From positions 19,266,420 through 19,330,419 of the forward strand of contig OX940865.1 of assembly GCA_954871525.1 (NCBI GenBank): DNA of 64,000 nucleotides, read 5' to 3'. Both the position numbers and the translations under genes were made by a program. The notes beneath the pieces are model-generated. The model searched no databases. It was not told the origin of the DNA and saw only the letters and a list, made by a program, of their open reading frames with translations. Below are positions 45,825 to 58,074 of the stretch, one piece after another; within the stretch, counting starts at the first letter, position 1, and each line of letters opens with the position of its first letter. This DNA is from Parietaria judaica. Lineage: Eukaryota; Streptophyta; Magnoliopsida; Rosales; Urticaceae.

Positions 45825-47451
45825 TGCGTAAGTGATTTTAAGCATTAAAATGTGCTTAACCGTGGACTCTTTCATTACCTAATAGCCCATATTCCAAATG
45901 GGGCAGGCCTGCTCATTAAGAAATTTTGATTTTTTGAATTCCCCTACTATTAAAATGTGCGAGTATTCATTTTCTATTTCGCGCATTCAATTAGTGTGAG
46001 GTACAATTTCTTCTATTTATAAATTAGTATAAATGGCAAATCATTTATCATAAATTCTTGATAAACAGCCAATGGGCTTAGCATATTATTGAAAGTATAA
46101 TTCATATCTCCGAATCATAATTATTTGGGCATTTTACAGGTCCAACTTAGTTGGAAGAAGTCCACTATCTTACCACTTTTTGGAATAGTCTGTATATCTT
46201 GCCTCATAGAATCAGCTACAATAGTATTCTTGAAGAACTGGTCATGTGGTCACGAAGTCATCATCTCAAGCTTCGATTTGATATATAGAATGTGCAAATC
46301 CGCCACCAAAGCAAGAAGCTATGGCCTCCCGAAGACAGCATGCCGAACCTGGTCGCCCAAGCGACGAGCCGGTCACCAGAGCGACAAGTTGGTCACTTGG
46401 CCAACGAATCTGGACACTAACAACATCAAATACACCAAATAAAGGAGCATTTAAGCACTTAAAGTACATAATTGAAGACATGATAATAAATGACAGAATT
46501 CAAAGAAGATTTCAACTCAAAGAAAGGAATTAATGGCGGAATCAAAGGCTCATTTACTCGGTTCTTCAAGGCTCATTTACTCGGCTCACTGTAGACAAAT
46601 ATTCAAAGAGGAAATCTATAGATATACAGCTTCAACATCAGTTTTAGGGAGCCTTTTGGAGGATGGAAAGAGAGGCAAAAAGGCTGAAAGATTAGAAAAT
46701 TACTCACACGTTGTATAGAAAAATACTTATTATTTTTTCATGTTCATCCTTTGTAATATTTCTTATCTTGCTTGTATCTTTTTCACCCAAAACGGGGTGA
46801 ATCTCTTAAAAAAATAAAATTTGTCTTTTACTTTCTTCGTTGATCGCAGACAGTTCGAGCAAGCTTTTGACGGGAGCACCTGAGCTCTAAAGTAAACTAC
46901 TAATGGAATTAGTACTCCATGACAATGGAGCCAATTTTTTACCTCAACAATTGATACCATTTAAATTTAATTTGGAATATTTTATTTGAAATTCAGTGAC
47001 GCGGTTAGTTTTGTTCTTCCAAACTAAAACAATATTATATGACGAATTCAATGTTATAAATAGTTCTCCAAAAAAAGTATCTCTTATACATATTTGATGT
47101 GTGGCGTAAAAGTAATACCGTTTTGGCTTAACTAGTAGTCCATAGCGATAAATTCGGTTTTCGATCTTTTTGTTTACCACACCAAGTCATTAACCATCGA
47201 TCATTAACAAATTTGAGATGGACCAACACCAACACCATTTAAATTAACTTTCATGCAGGCATATCAAAACTACTATTTTATTCTAATAATACCCTTCAGA
47301 ACTCAAGTATTTCCCCAATATATAATTTAGCTTTCTCGTAACTTCTAGGGGAAAAACTAAATTTAGCAAAATTTAATTAAAAAAAAAGGACTGAAAAACC
47401 AAACTCAAACCCTGCTAGAAATACATATTCTTAAATTAATTATTAATTAAT
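45825..47451. other. Intergenic, possible retroelement remnant
   Basis: No gene is recognised. The stretch from about 46100 to 46960 is less AT-rich and has small repeats (GGCTCATTTACTCGG twice near 46547-46582, and a GGTC/GCGACNAG pattern near 46350-46400). On the minus strand TGGTATCA occurs near 46954, which could be a primer-binding-site start. This is too weak to call an element. Confidence 0.35.
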
Positions 47452-48603
47452 TTATTGAAATCTGTTGTACCAGAAAACGCCCTTCTCGTTACTGCCCTGG
47501 TCTGGCTCGACGAACACGCACTCCTTGGTCTCCCTGAACATGGCCTTGTACACCGGGGTAGGGTCAAACTGGTAATATTCCCCGAGGATCGGCTTTATCG
47601 CCCTCGTCGCCTCCTCGGCGTGGTAGTGCGGCATTGTCGAGAAGAGGTGGTGCGCCACGTGCGTGTCCGTGATGTGGTGGAACACGCCGTTGAGCACGCC
47701 ATAGTCCCTGTCCACAGTTGCCAGCGCCCCGCGCAGCCAGTCCCATTCCGACGCGTCGTAGTGGGGCAGCGACGGGTGCGTGTGCTGAAGGAACGTGATC
47801 AGGACGAGGAACGCGTTCACCACCACCAGCGGCCCGAGGTAGACGCAGGCGACCCAGGCGAAGCCCCGAGCCACGGCGAGGCGGTAGAGCATATAGAAAA
47901 CAGCGAGTACACCAGCGTCGGACACGAAAATCTGCGCCCGCTCGCGGTCTGAGTAGATGGGGCCATACGGGTCGTAGTGGGATGCGAGGCGGGGGTAGGG
48001 GCGGCCCGAGACGTTGAATGCGAGGTAGAGCGGCCAGCCGAGGGTTAGTGTGATGGTTAGCGTCAGGACCCGCCCGGGCGGGTTATTGAGGTATTTCGAG
48101 TACCATCGGATGTCTGATTTCTGCTTCGGGACGAAGACCTCATCCTTATCGATGGAGCCGGTGTTGGAGTGGTGTCGGCGGTGGCTGTACTTCCAGGAGA
48201 AGTATGGGACGAGGAGGAAGGAGTGGAGGACTAGGCCAACAGTGTCGTCGAGCCACTGGTGGTCGCTGAAGGCGTGGTGGCCGCACTCGTGGGCGACGAC
48301 CCAGACGCCGGTGCAGACGCAGCCTTGGACGAACCAGTAGAGCGGCCAGGCGAGGGCAGCCAGCGGGGGAGAAAGGCCGGGAATAAAGGTTGTGGCAAGG
48401 TAGTAGAAAAAAGCGGCGATGGTGAGGTCAGCGGCCACGTACGAGAAGGAGCGGAGGGCGGAGCGCTTGAAGCAGTGGGGCGGGATCGCCTTCTTCAGCT
48501 GGCCAAGGGTGAACGGCGGCTTCGCGTGCGGGACCCGCTCGAGGGCCGCGGTTTCCGGCTTCTTGCCGGCCGGGGGGACTGACATTCTGCCGCCAGCGCC
48601 CAT
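47452..48603 (-). CDS. FAD2: Delta-12 oleate desaturase of the ER (FAD2)
   Basis: The 383-residue protein, the standard FAD2 length, converts oleate to linoleate on phosphatidylcholine in the ER membrane, using cytochrome b5 as electron donor. It starts [11 protein letters not shown] as FAD2 proteins do. The three iron-binding His boxes are present: HECGHH at residues 105-110, HRRHH at 141-145, and HVAHH near 315. Hydrophobic segments around residues 56-75, 83-103 and 120-135 and in the second half suit the four-pass topology. The C-terminus ends WYNRFQ, an aromatic-rich tail where ER-retrieval signals lie in this family. The coding region is one GC-rich exon. The ATG at 48603 is preferred because an AG acceptor lies 12 nt upstream and the N-terminus matches the family. 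Confidence 0.96.
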   Translation of the reverse strand: MGAGGRMSVPPAGKKPETAALERVPHAKPPFTLGQLKKAIPPHCFKRSALRSFSYVAADLTIAAFFYYLATTFIPGLSPPLAALAWPLYWFVQGCVCTGVWVVAHECGHHAFSDHQWLDDTVGLVLHSFLLVPYFSWKYSHRRHHSNTGSIDKDEVFVPKQKSDIRWYSKYLNNPPGRVLTLTITLTLGWPLYLAFNVSGRPYPRLASHYDPYGPIYSDRERAQIFVSDAGVLAVFYMLYRLAVARGFAWVACVYLGPLVVVNAFLVLITFLQHTHPSLPHYDASEWDWLRGALATVDRDYGVLNGVFHHITDTHVAHHLFSTMPHYHAEEATRAIKPILGEYYQFDPTPVYKAMFRETKECVFVEPDQGSNEKGVFWYNRFQ

Positions 48604-51170
48604 CCTCGGAGGATCTGCAGAGGGAATGAGTATTCGACTTAATATACGAAGTAACAAACAGACGGTGATTAATTTATCATTGGTGACGTATCATATAATG
48701 TTACCTAGAAAATTTAATACTTAGCTGAATACGTGTGGCATAAGTACCAATAAAATAGTAACAATCAATTCTCAAAACGCAAGTGTTTTTTAAGAGTTCA
48801 CAAAGATCTGGATTTCCTTCTGATCGAGAAACAAATCCCACAAAAGAAGGAAGAAGAAAAGCATATATATATATATATTATATATGTGTGTAATGAAAAA
48901 GCTATTTACTTTAATTGGCCCAGATTGCTAAATCTATTAAATTACAAAACTTTAAAAATAGATGCCCAAAAGGGTCTACCATATAATTAGAGAACTGAAT
49001 TCAATTCCTGCCAATGCCTAAATTAAGCCAAAGACAGATAATAATTCACATAAATGACACAAGGGTCCCAATCATAGAGCCGGAGAAATTGACCACACCC
49101 CAATTCAGCTCCTGAAATCTGACTAAAAACCAGACTCGCCATATCACTATTATTTTATAATAATTTACTTACGGCAAAACTATCGAGAAGATAAGTGTGA
49201 AATTAAAGGACATATTCTATTTTTTTCTTCTCAATTTCGGATACTTAAAATATATTCATGGGTGCTTTTGATTTATACCTTGAAAAATATTAAAAATATA
49301 CAATGTAATATAAATATATATACAGCTTCTTTAATTTATAGATATTTTTACCCCAAAAATTGAAAGTTCAAGAAAGCTGAATTAGGCCGATGAAAGAAAA
49401 GAAAAAAAAAAGTATTTTATAGCAGAGAAAATAAAAAGGATTCATGCATCAAAGGGAAAAAACATAAGCTTGGACCCACTTAAATCAGGTTGAGATGACT
49501 TTACTTTCCCACTCCTTTGCCACCAACCCAATGATAGATAGAATCCATTCTCTATCTATTCTGAACCCTCAGACACATTCAATTCAAAGGACTCATAATA
49601 AAGAAAAAGAAACCATAAAACAATTAATTTAAGAAGGAAAAAGAAAACACACATACACTGATTTGATAGCTAGAGAACGACATTAAAGAGGGACCTATGA
49701 AGAGAAACTCCTGACCCCACCAAATGACCAAATTGCCCGCACCACAACCAAACACCCTCATTACAGTCCAAAAGGAGCACAAAAAGAAATAAGCAAAAAA
49801 ATCAATATGCCTCTTGACAGTGCATAATTCCAAGCAACAAATGGCATTAAAAAGCCAGCCACGTTGAGAATCACTACTTTATAATGACAAATTGCTTTTA
49901 GTTTGGGCCATTCCCTCCCTAATGGCGTTCCACCACATCCACATGTGTAATCACGAGACAAAGCTCTGAGAATTACTGTTCATGGAGAATCTTAGTCCCA
50001 CGCATATGATGTATCAATATATGTGGTTATTATAACGGTAGGGTATAGTACCACACAAACAAAAGGAGCACTTGCTTTACATGTGCGGTCAAATTAAATC
50101 CTCACCAAACTTTCTACAGTAAATAAGCTTGTAAAACACAGTTGTTTCCTGACTATTAAACGACATGATTATGCTCAAATTTACGCACCGAGCCCTCCTA
50201 ACGGGTGACGCGAGGAGTCCAAGCCACACATTTAGACCTTTTCTGAGCGCGCAAGCAGCTCGCGCCCACCAAAACAATATTTTTGTTCGGTATAATAAAA
50301 AAAAAAAATAGCGACGAATTACCGTTTTTGACCAAAAGAAGTGAGACGGGCATCCAACCATCGGGTTGCCCGTCCCACGTGGAGAGCTCTACCACAGGTA
50401 TAAACACTATGCTCCACCAGAAGAATCCATTGACATAAGACCAAAGATTGTGACAAAGGTTGGCGATTTTAAAAAGTATAAATCAAGGCATGTCATGAAT
50501 ATTGTAATAGCTAAGAAATCAATATCAATAATAATAATAAAAAAGGTGATTTTGGCCGACATGATTCAATATAAAATTGTGAAAAAATAAACGTTCGGCT
50601 CCGCGTGGATCCAAATTGCCAGTAAAATAATAATCTAATGGCGAAAAGTTGGGAATGCCATGAAGAGGAATCTGACCAAACCTGGGGGAGACCACCTCAA
50701 AAGCGGAAAAATCCAAGATCTTCACTCACTTACGAAAAAATCGAAGAAAACCTGAAGAACTCAGACAAACCACCAACCTTTGCCTTTCATGCTGATTACG
50801 CATAAGCAAATCCCTAATTCCAACTTTTCGAACTAGAATGTGATTAACAGACAGATTAGAACAACCGAGACTCAGATCCAATCATTACGAACACAGAATC
50901 AACGAGAACCATTACATGTTCTTAATTGGCGATGAAGATCCTAAACGCAACGAAATCTAGATCTGAAGAGCACTGCATGCGTGATACATGTAACAGTGGC
51001 ATCATATGCATCGCACGTAGATCAATGAGGAAGCCATGAACGAACGGAGAGTTGGAGAGCGAGGAAGGAGGAGAGCATACCTGAGATTGACGAAGCTTTC
51101 TGGGTCCTCCGACTCTGGCTTCTCTCTCTAGAAGAGGAGAGAGAAAGTGGCCGGCGATTTGAGAGGGGTT
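48604..51170 (-). other. FAD2 5' UTR with a 2,466-nt intron
   Basis: On the minus strand a leader exon ends CTCAG|GTATGC with its donor at 51080, and the acceptor TGCAG|ATCCTCC ends at 48615, twelve bases before the start codon. This gives an intron of 48615-51080 and a leader exon of roughly 51081-51165. A single large intron in the 5' leader, often enhancing expression, is a known feature of plant FAD2 genes. The intron holds no coding sequence. A GACGGGCA/TGCCCGTC hairpin lies at about 50345-50376, and a patch at 50550-50660 resembles DNA near 57460-57560. Confidence 0.8.
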
Positions 51171-51190
51171 TCTCTGAGGCTTTGTCCTCT

Positions 51191-51200
51191 CTATTTAAGC
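51191..51200 (-). promoter_or_regulatory. TATA-like element of FAD2
   Basis: GCTTAAATAG on the minus strand lies about 110 nt upstream of the leader-exon donor, allowing transcription to start near 51165. The sequence is not a perfect TATA box. Confidence 0.4.
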
Positions 51201-53271
51201 TTTTTTTTTTGTTCCTTCGATTTCCCTCCGAATAAAGAGAATAATCCCCTGCTTCGAGCCTCACCGCCTTGCAGTGGACCTCTCTGTGGGGCCCACGTGC
51301 TGACTACACTTATTTGGCGAAGACGCCCTTCGAAGCTTGACATTTAGTGCACTTTGGCCCTCCGCGTTAAAAAAATAAACTTTTTCTCCTTTGACTTTTA
51401 ATGTACGCCTGGATTGGCCCTCGATTTTGTCGTGTTTGGTCAGGGCTTTATGCTGAGTGAATCGTGAGGGCTTTAAAGTATTTACTTTTGTACTAAACTA
51501 ATCATGAATAATAATAAAATTTTAGAGGCTCGAAGAGCCGACCTTGTTTTGTTTATGTTTGTTTAGAGGCATAATTGAGCGTGTATATGTATATATTATA
51601 ATATACTATATTTCCATTAAACATGTAAGAAAATATTAGGATGAAAATGTAGACTTTTAAACCGCCGGCGTTGGGCGAGAAGCCGTTAAATTTAGTTTAA
51701 AATATTTACAATCAGAAAATATTAATTTTTTCGAATAACTTTATTTTTATTAGATGTTATCCTACAAGATTAGCATATTGAATTACGAGACATTGAAAAC
51801 ACTAAAAATTTTAATTTATGATGAATGAATAGATTTTAGAATTTTGAGAAAAAATTATCGTTGCACCAACTTTTTATTGTGATTTTGATTGGCTAAAAGT
51901 AATAAAATTTTTAAAAATATCTTTTTGTTTGTAAATCATGTGTTGGACACGAGTCAATATTCTCCGTCAAATATTTGAGGGTTATATACTAGTTTTTAAG
52001 AAAAGAGGACGTTTAAGCAATATATATTAGAATTCAAGGACTGAAGTGCATAAATAAAAAGTTAGGCAGAGTGTAATTTGTTTCTTTTCTAACTAGATGC
52101 CGAATCAAATAAGACCTCCTCACGTGAGCATTGGTATTTTGCCATCATTCAATCTCAGCCGTAGATTTGGATGCTCATACCGATTCAACGGTTGACAACA
52201 TACCTCGATTGAAGATAAAATATCTCTTAAAATAATCTTTTATTTATCATAGTAAATTTTATAATCCTATCTCTATTGGATGGTTTCCGGGGTAGTGGCG
52301 AAGCGAATCAATAGTAAAAGACAATATTATCCTTCTAAAAGTTTGTAAAAATTTAGAGCTCGTATAAGATCCTGTATATTATCTTTAATTAAATGTTATG
52401 TATATAATAATTGTGAAAGAAAAGATTATCACTTGGGAGTTTAGATAGTTCAAATCAACTAAATGTGAGATAATAAAGGTAGTTTTGATAAAATACTTCA
52501 AATATAAATCTAAAATATATCTGTAATATAAATGTTGATACTATTTAATAAATTATCAACCAATAATTCACATGGAAAAGCCATTATCTACTATTAAGAC
52601 AAAATAAGAAAAACGTCTAGAATCAAATAAATATACAAAATAATACAATTAATGCTATATATATGGATTACAATTTCATCACCAATTGGGGAAAAAATAG
52701 TTCATCTATATTTGCTATCTAAGTTAGTACCATGATTTTTTTTTATATTTTTTTTTTGTACACTTATGTTGATTCAACTTAATCTTAAGACATTTGTTTA
52801 AAAAAAACAACTTACTTAATCTTAAGACATTACTTTTGGTGACCTTCGTTTCTCTCTCTCTAATAAATCTAGTAATTTTTACTTGATCTAATAAAAGAAT
52901 AGGAAATATCCTCCATTTGTATAATAAGTTGTCATTGAAAATGATGAAAAACAAGGAGTCTAATTGACTATATAGTATAAAGAGGTGCGTTTCACCAGCA
53001 AGTGCTTCGATTTGGTTGTTTAACATCGTTCGAATATTTTTTCTCCTTTTCTTTTAGTTTCTTTTTTAGTTAGTGTATTCTTTGATCTTTTCTGCTTTGC
53101 AACTTAAATTTTGGCTCCGTCACTAAGTATATACTACACGGAAGTATGTTAAGTCGGTAAATGACCTACATGTGGTTAAGGGTCATAAGAATAGTGTCAA
53201 AATTTTCAAATATTAGTGTGTGCGGAATTCTTGCTGTTTAATTTGAGAGCCTACTTCTCACATGTCTTCTA

Positions 53272-53317
<46 letters not shown>

Positions 53318-53986
53318 GCTGAAATATGGATCTTTAATTAAGAAGAACAATGATGTTAGACCTATTGCTCTACGTAACACAACACTTAATACAAATCGTA
53401 GAAGATTGTTTGTGCCATTTAATGCAAAGGAAGTATTTATATTGATTTGTTCATGAGTAAACGGCACACAATAATCACAAAGTTTCTTTCTCAAATAACA
53501 TAAGTTTTTTTTTTTTTTTTGACGAACTCAAATAACCATAAGTTGTTAGTGATAATTAATGATAGAACTTTCATGTTTTTATCTTCCACTGTTATTTTCA
53601 ACTAGCAATAAGTATTCGGAATTACTAAGTGGATGTAAGTAGGTAATAAAAGTAAAACACAATATTTTTGGCCGAATTTTTAATTGTAACATATATAAGA
53701 AGTTTCTTTTACAAATTTTTTCTTTCTTTCTACAAACGGTATTGCAAATTTGTAGTTTACATAATTAATTAGTTTCACTAGTTATTCGAAAATAGATTAT
53801 TTTACAACGAATTATCGATTTAGATATATAAAGTTATCTTGAAAGTTTATCTTATAAAATTCATCTAATAAACCATTCTTTCACATATCACTTGATTATC
53901 TCAATAGTTCTTACTCTTAAATAGTATGTTAAATATTCACATTGCAAGTAACGTAGGCTTGAGTGTAGACTGTATCATTCGAAAAT

Positions 53987-54027
<41 letters not shown>

Positions 54028-55217
54028 CACGCATGATTTATATAAAATAATGCAATAAACGTTAGGTTGTTGTCTTGTTCATGTCATCACATTATTATTG
54101 CTATTGAAAAATTTATGGTTCTGAAAAATTAAAATATTAAGAATTATATACCGCTATTAATTATAAAATGATATATAGTGTCGTTTTTGATGGGACATAA
54201 GCGACCATTTACTAGGCCACATTAAGCGATTTTTGTATAACTTATAAATTGAAAGCTTACACGTTAAGTCGACCTAATTAATAACTAACGTACTTGGTGG
54301 TATCTATGCACGTGCATGGATTTTGATTGTTGCACTTATTACGTAAAGTTCCAAATCAAATCATGTACCCTCGTTTTCTTTGCACTTTAGATTAACTTTG
54401 AAATAAATGGCATTTCATTCTTAATTTGTAAACTCGACCTGCAAAGCCAACGGAGCGCTAATGCTGGTTCCGATTTTATTGGACCTTCCCCGTCCTCTTC
54501 CTCGGTAACGGCGGACGGTTAACAGGTCTAAGTTACGGATGCATAAGGAAAATAAAATCAAAACAACTAAATTAAGTATTCAATTAATTAATTAAAACTA
54601 AAAATTAAATAACTGAACTAAAACAAGTAATTAATTAATCTATACTAAATTTATAACTATAGCAAAGCAAGTAATTTTAAAAAAAAACGTTAACCGATTT
54701 TACAGCTACCAAAAACAGAACTATTGAATATTCCATAAATGCTATTTTTCTTCTAAAAAATAGTAGACTTATAGAGTATTGAATACCGAAAACCATAGCT
54801 ACTTTTGAGTAACAGAGTGCTAATTCTCAAATTATAAGTCCATATTAGAGAAGACGAACAAATAAAAAAACCGTCAACCATTTACCCGCTATCGAAAAAT
54901 AAATATCTCTACCGAAACCGAAGCTACTAACGAGTAAAAGAAAGCTCATTCAAAGATTATAAGCCTATTTTAGAGAAATAAATGTTGCATACGAGAGTCT
55001 GATGTGTCGTTCACTATTTTCAAATATTTCACGAGTACCTTCTTCAATACCAAAATTACTAGGGCTGAAAATATTGCACCAGTTGCCGGTTTCGTCCCAG
55101 TCCCGTTCATCTGGTATCTCATCCATAAACGATTAAACCCCGCCAAATAATGGACTGGCTTGCAAAATCCTGTGTTGTGTTCCAACCCTTCTGTAAAATG
55201 GAGCTCGTTAATCTGCT
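51201..55217. other. AT-rich intergenic region
   Basis: No gene is recognised in about 4 kb. (AT)n runs fill 53277-53314 and 53991-54021. CTTAATCTTAAGACATT is duplicated near 52777 and 52814. Short ORFs have no recognisable content. Confidence 0.5.
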
Positions 55218-57368
55218 TCATGCTCGGCTCCCCGGATAGAAATATTCGACATTGTTTTCTTTAACTTTGAAATGAAAATTACACATCTTCCGTCTGGGTC
55301 CCACACTATTCAGAACCGTCAACTGCAACAAAGAACAAAGAAATGTTCTATTCAAATTTTAGTGAAAGCATATTGTTGATTCGATTCTTTTGTTTGACAG
55401 GTACTTCAAGTGGCGCATTTTTGTCCCAAACAAACTCCATATATGATGAAATATTGGGAGAAAAATAACGAACAAGTTATGATTGAGAGATAAACCGACA
55501 ACAAACGGCAAGTACAAGGGGTAAACAAGCAAAGACAACTCAAAATCGGATTTGGATTTGTAATCCTAGGTACCTAAAATTTACAGTTTTGATAACATCG
55601 AGAATATATGCCGCGAGAAGAAGAAAACAAAATGTTGCCCCTTTCACCTAAGTTACATGTATTTATGTTGCAAATATCTCTATTAGAGTTAATCCAGATA
55701 CCGTTTTAAATTACTACGTTTTATTCACGACAAAATTTTCGAATTCAAATTAAACTACAGAGATGCTAGTTATATATAAATTGAAAAATCATAAAACAAT
55801 TTTGTGCGCGAGAATGTCACCTGTCCGTGCACATCTTTGGCTAAACCCGTGGCCAAGGGCTCCGCCTTAATCAGAATTTCCGCCAGATACTCCATTTGCA
55901 GAAGCAGCACCGAGCTCGTGTAAATATCCCCATGAAGAAGCGCAACAAGCGAACAACCCTAAGACAGCAAAGGCATCGTTGCTACATAAATCCGGAGTAT
56001 AATATTATAGCAGGAGATATGTTCTTACGAGTTCGGATGTCAAAGTATGGCAGTAATGGAGAAAGTCCAACACGAGACTCATAGATCCTTTCGCCGCCAC
56101 CTCCATGAGAGAAACATCGTCGATCATGATGGTAACACCACTCTTGCCCTTTTGAGCTAAGCCGTTTACTAGCTTCTCGATTTTCCTATACGAAGAAACG
56201 AATCCGCTTCCACTGCCTTTCTCTGCATCCCCGTCTAGATGAACGAATTATGTATTCCGTAAGCAACAAATGAACACGCAAACAATTGAGAATAAAAAAT
56301 TAATAAAAAATGTGATCATCAGACAACTTCATAGGAAAAACAAATCATGGAGCCAAGCCAACACCATCTTCAAATTGGAAGACTTCATCTAACTAGCCAC
56401 GGAGATCACAAGAAGACTAAACTACTGTATCTCGGATTGTAGAGATTTTAGAAACAATGTGAAAGGTTTTAAGTAAGGGATAAGATTTTGAATACCATGA
56501 GTCGGCATAGTTTTCAAAATCACTAGAGGTGTAAGGTTTACGCCTCGAGGCGAGGCCATGAAAAAATGCCTACGAGCCTATACCTCAGCAACCTGCAACG
56601 AGGCTTACGCCTCACTTTCTCGAGGCTTCGCCAAGGTATACGCTTCGGATACTTCAGCACCTGAGGTGTACGAGGGCTTAAGCCTCATTATTCCGCCTAA
56701 TTTGGCCCTGTTTTGATTATTTTCTAAAATTGATTTGGACTAGTTTTAAATATTTGGATTTTTATAAGTTCTTACAAACTCTAAAAGATACCTAAATCTG
56801 TATTTCTTCTGTTTCCCCGTCACATTTAATAATTTATACTTTACGCCTCAATGTGAGGCTTATGCCTCATTGAGGTCCTCGTTTCCATTTAAGACTTTTG
56901 AAACCCCGATCACTGCATGGGCAGTTAGGACGAAATCGAGTTCTAAAAGCTCATATGTTACCTTATTTTCTCACCTGCGCACTCCCACATAAGCATGTCG
57001 AAGAAAAAAAGATGATTATTGTCCCTTTGAGCAGCTAAGTTGCAACCCTGGCACAAAATAACATCCGCAAATTTAGATACATTCGGCGAAAACAATTCAT
57101 ATGAGAGGATTGTATCGAAATATATATATATATATAGTGAGAGAAAGACGAGTACAAGTTTTCGAAGGATGCGATCGTAATGAGAGAACGAGTGAGCGAA
57201 GGAGAGGAAAACAACGGCGTTTGAGGAGAGGGATCGCTTGAGGAGGTAGTGAAGCACAAACGAGGCGCTGGTTTCGACGCAGTCTTCGACAACCACTACT
57301 CTCCCTTCGGTGAGTCCCACCGCTTCCTCCAGAAGATCCGCCGGGCCTTTTCCTCCTCCATGTTCCAT
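55218..57368 (-). CDS. ELP6: Elongator complex subunit 6, five exons
   Basis: Exons on the minus strand are 57156-57368, 56975-57047, 56029-56234, 55821-55958 and 55218-55322, joining to 735 nt (244 residues plus stop) with GT-AG junctions. The protein shows [76 protein letters not shown], and a C-terminus [19 protein letters not shown], which I recognise as plant ELP6. ELP6 forms the RecA-like ELP4-5-6 ring of Elongator, which helps modify wobble uridines in tRNA. As is usual for ELP6, no Walker motifs for ATP binding are obvious. The start is the first in-frame ATG (MEHGGGKG). The length is close to the Arabidopsis protein. The second intron carries a transposon-like repeat. Confidence 0.9.
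56510..56910. mobile_element. hAT-like repeat inside ELP6 intron 2
   Basis: The ends are similar in inverse: GTTTTCAAAATC on the left, and GGTTTCAAAAGTC as the reverse complement of the right. Both subterminal parts are crowded with ACGCCTCGAGGC/GAGGCTTACGCCTCA words, as in hAT transposase-binding arrays. No clean 8-bp duplication was found. It is non-coding and removed by splicing. Confidence 0.5.
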
Positions 57369-57918
57369 TCTCTCTGACTGCAAGATTGGGGGACAAGTTA
57401 AACCCTTACCAAACTATCTAAAGTGAATATTCCCGTAAACTCACGTGTATAAAATGGCGATTGTCGCCGACATGATTTGATATTCGACTTTGAAAAAAAA
57501 CGGTGATTTTCTCCGAATTGTGATTACAATTTCATGGGCAAAAAGTCGAAAACCATAAACACCTTAACCCAAAACCCGGCACCGATTCTAAAAAGCGGGT
57601 TTTGAGTAAGCTATTATCCGGGTTTGAGCAACATTATTCGGGTTCCTGGTTTCAATCCAAAAGGCTTAATATTAAACAAGATTTTTCACTTATGAAGAAT
57701 CAATGAAAGAAAATGTGAAGAACTGAAACAGATTACACTGCCTCAGGCACTGGGCAGCTTGGGGCAACGCCCTAGTGAGAAATAAAACAAGTCAGTTCCA
57801 TTCTACAACGAATGTAACGACATACATCATAGAATCATAGAAGCAGAGCACACAATGCATCACTAAGATATCCTATTCCTAAGTTCCTAACACGCATCAC
57901 CATGCTTTCTTCTTCGAA

Positions 57919-58074
57919 TTAAACTGGAACAGTTCCAATCCAAACAAGAGAGCAAAATCTCAGACCTTTGGACTTGTCGACTTCTTCGGTCGGGACGGCA
58001 GAGAGAGCGTCTTTGGTCGACTTCTCGTCGATGTCTTCGGTGCTGATATTGGCCCGCCACGCCTTCTTTCCCAT
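57919..58074 (-). pseudogene. NOP53-like gene fragment
   Basis: A 51-codon frame starts MGKKAWRANISTEDIDEKSTKDALS and passes through VDKSKG to a stop at 57919-57921. The part KKAWRANISTEDI...T-DALS...VDKS resembles the N-terminal region of NOP53, the ribosome-biogenesis factor (SMALL ORGAN 4 in Arabidopsis). NOP53 proteins are several hundred residues long, and the similarity stops near the apparent GG|TCTGAG junction, so only a piece is present. Residues expected between the conserved blocks are missing. It is probably a truncated duplicate, though a first exon of a gene continuing elsewhere cannot be fully excluded. Confidence 0.6.

Noticed and set aside
46125..46960. A possible retroelement with a primer-binding site (TGGTATCA on the minus strand)
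   Set aside because: Only eight bases match the usual tRNA-Met primer site, no LTR pair was found and no protein was recognised. It is recorded as intergenic only.
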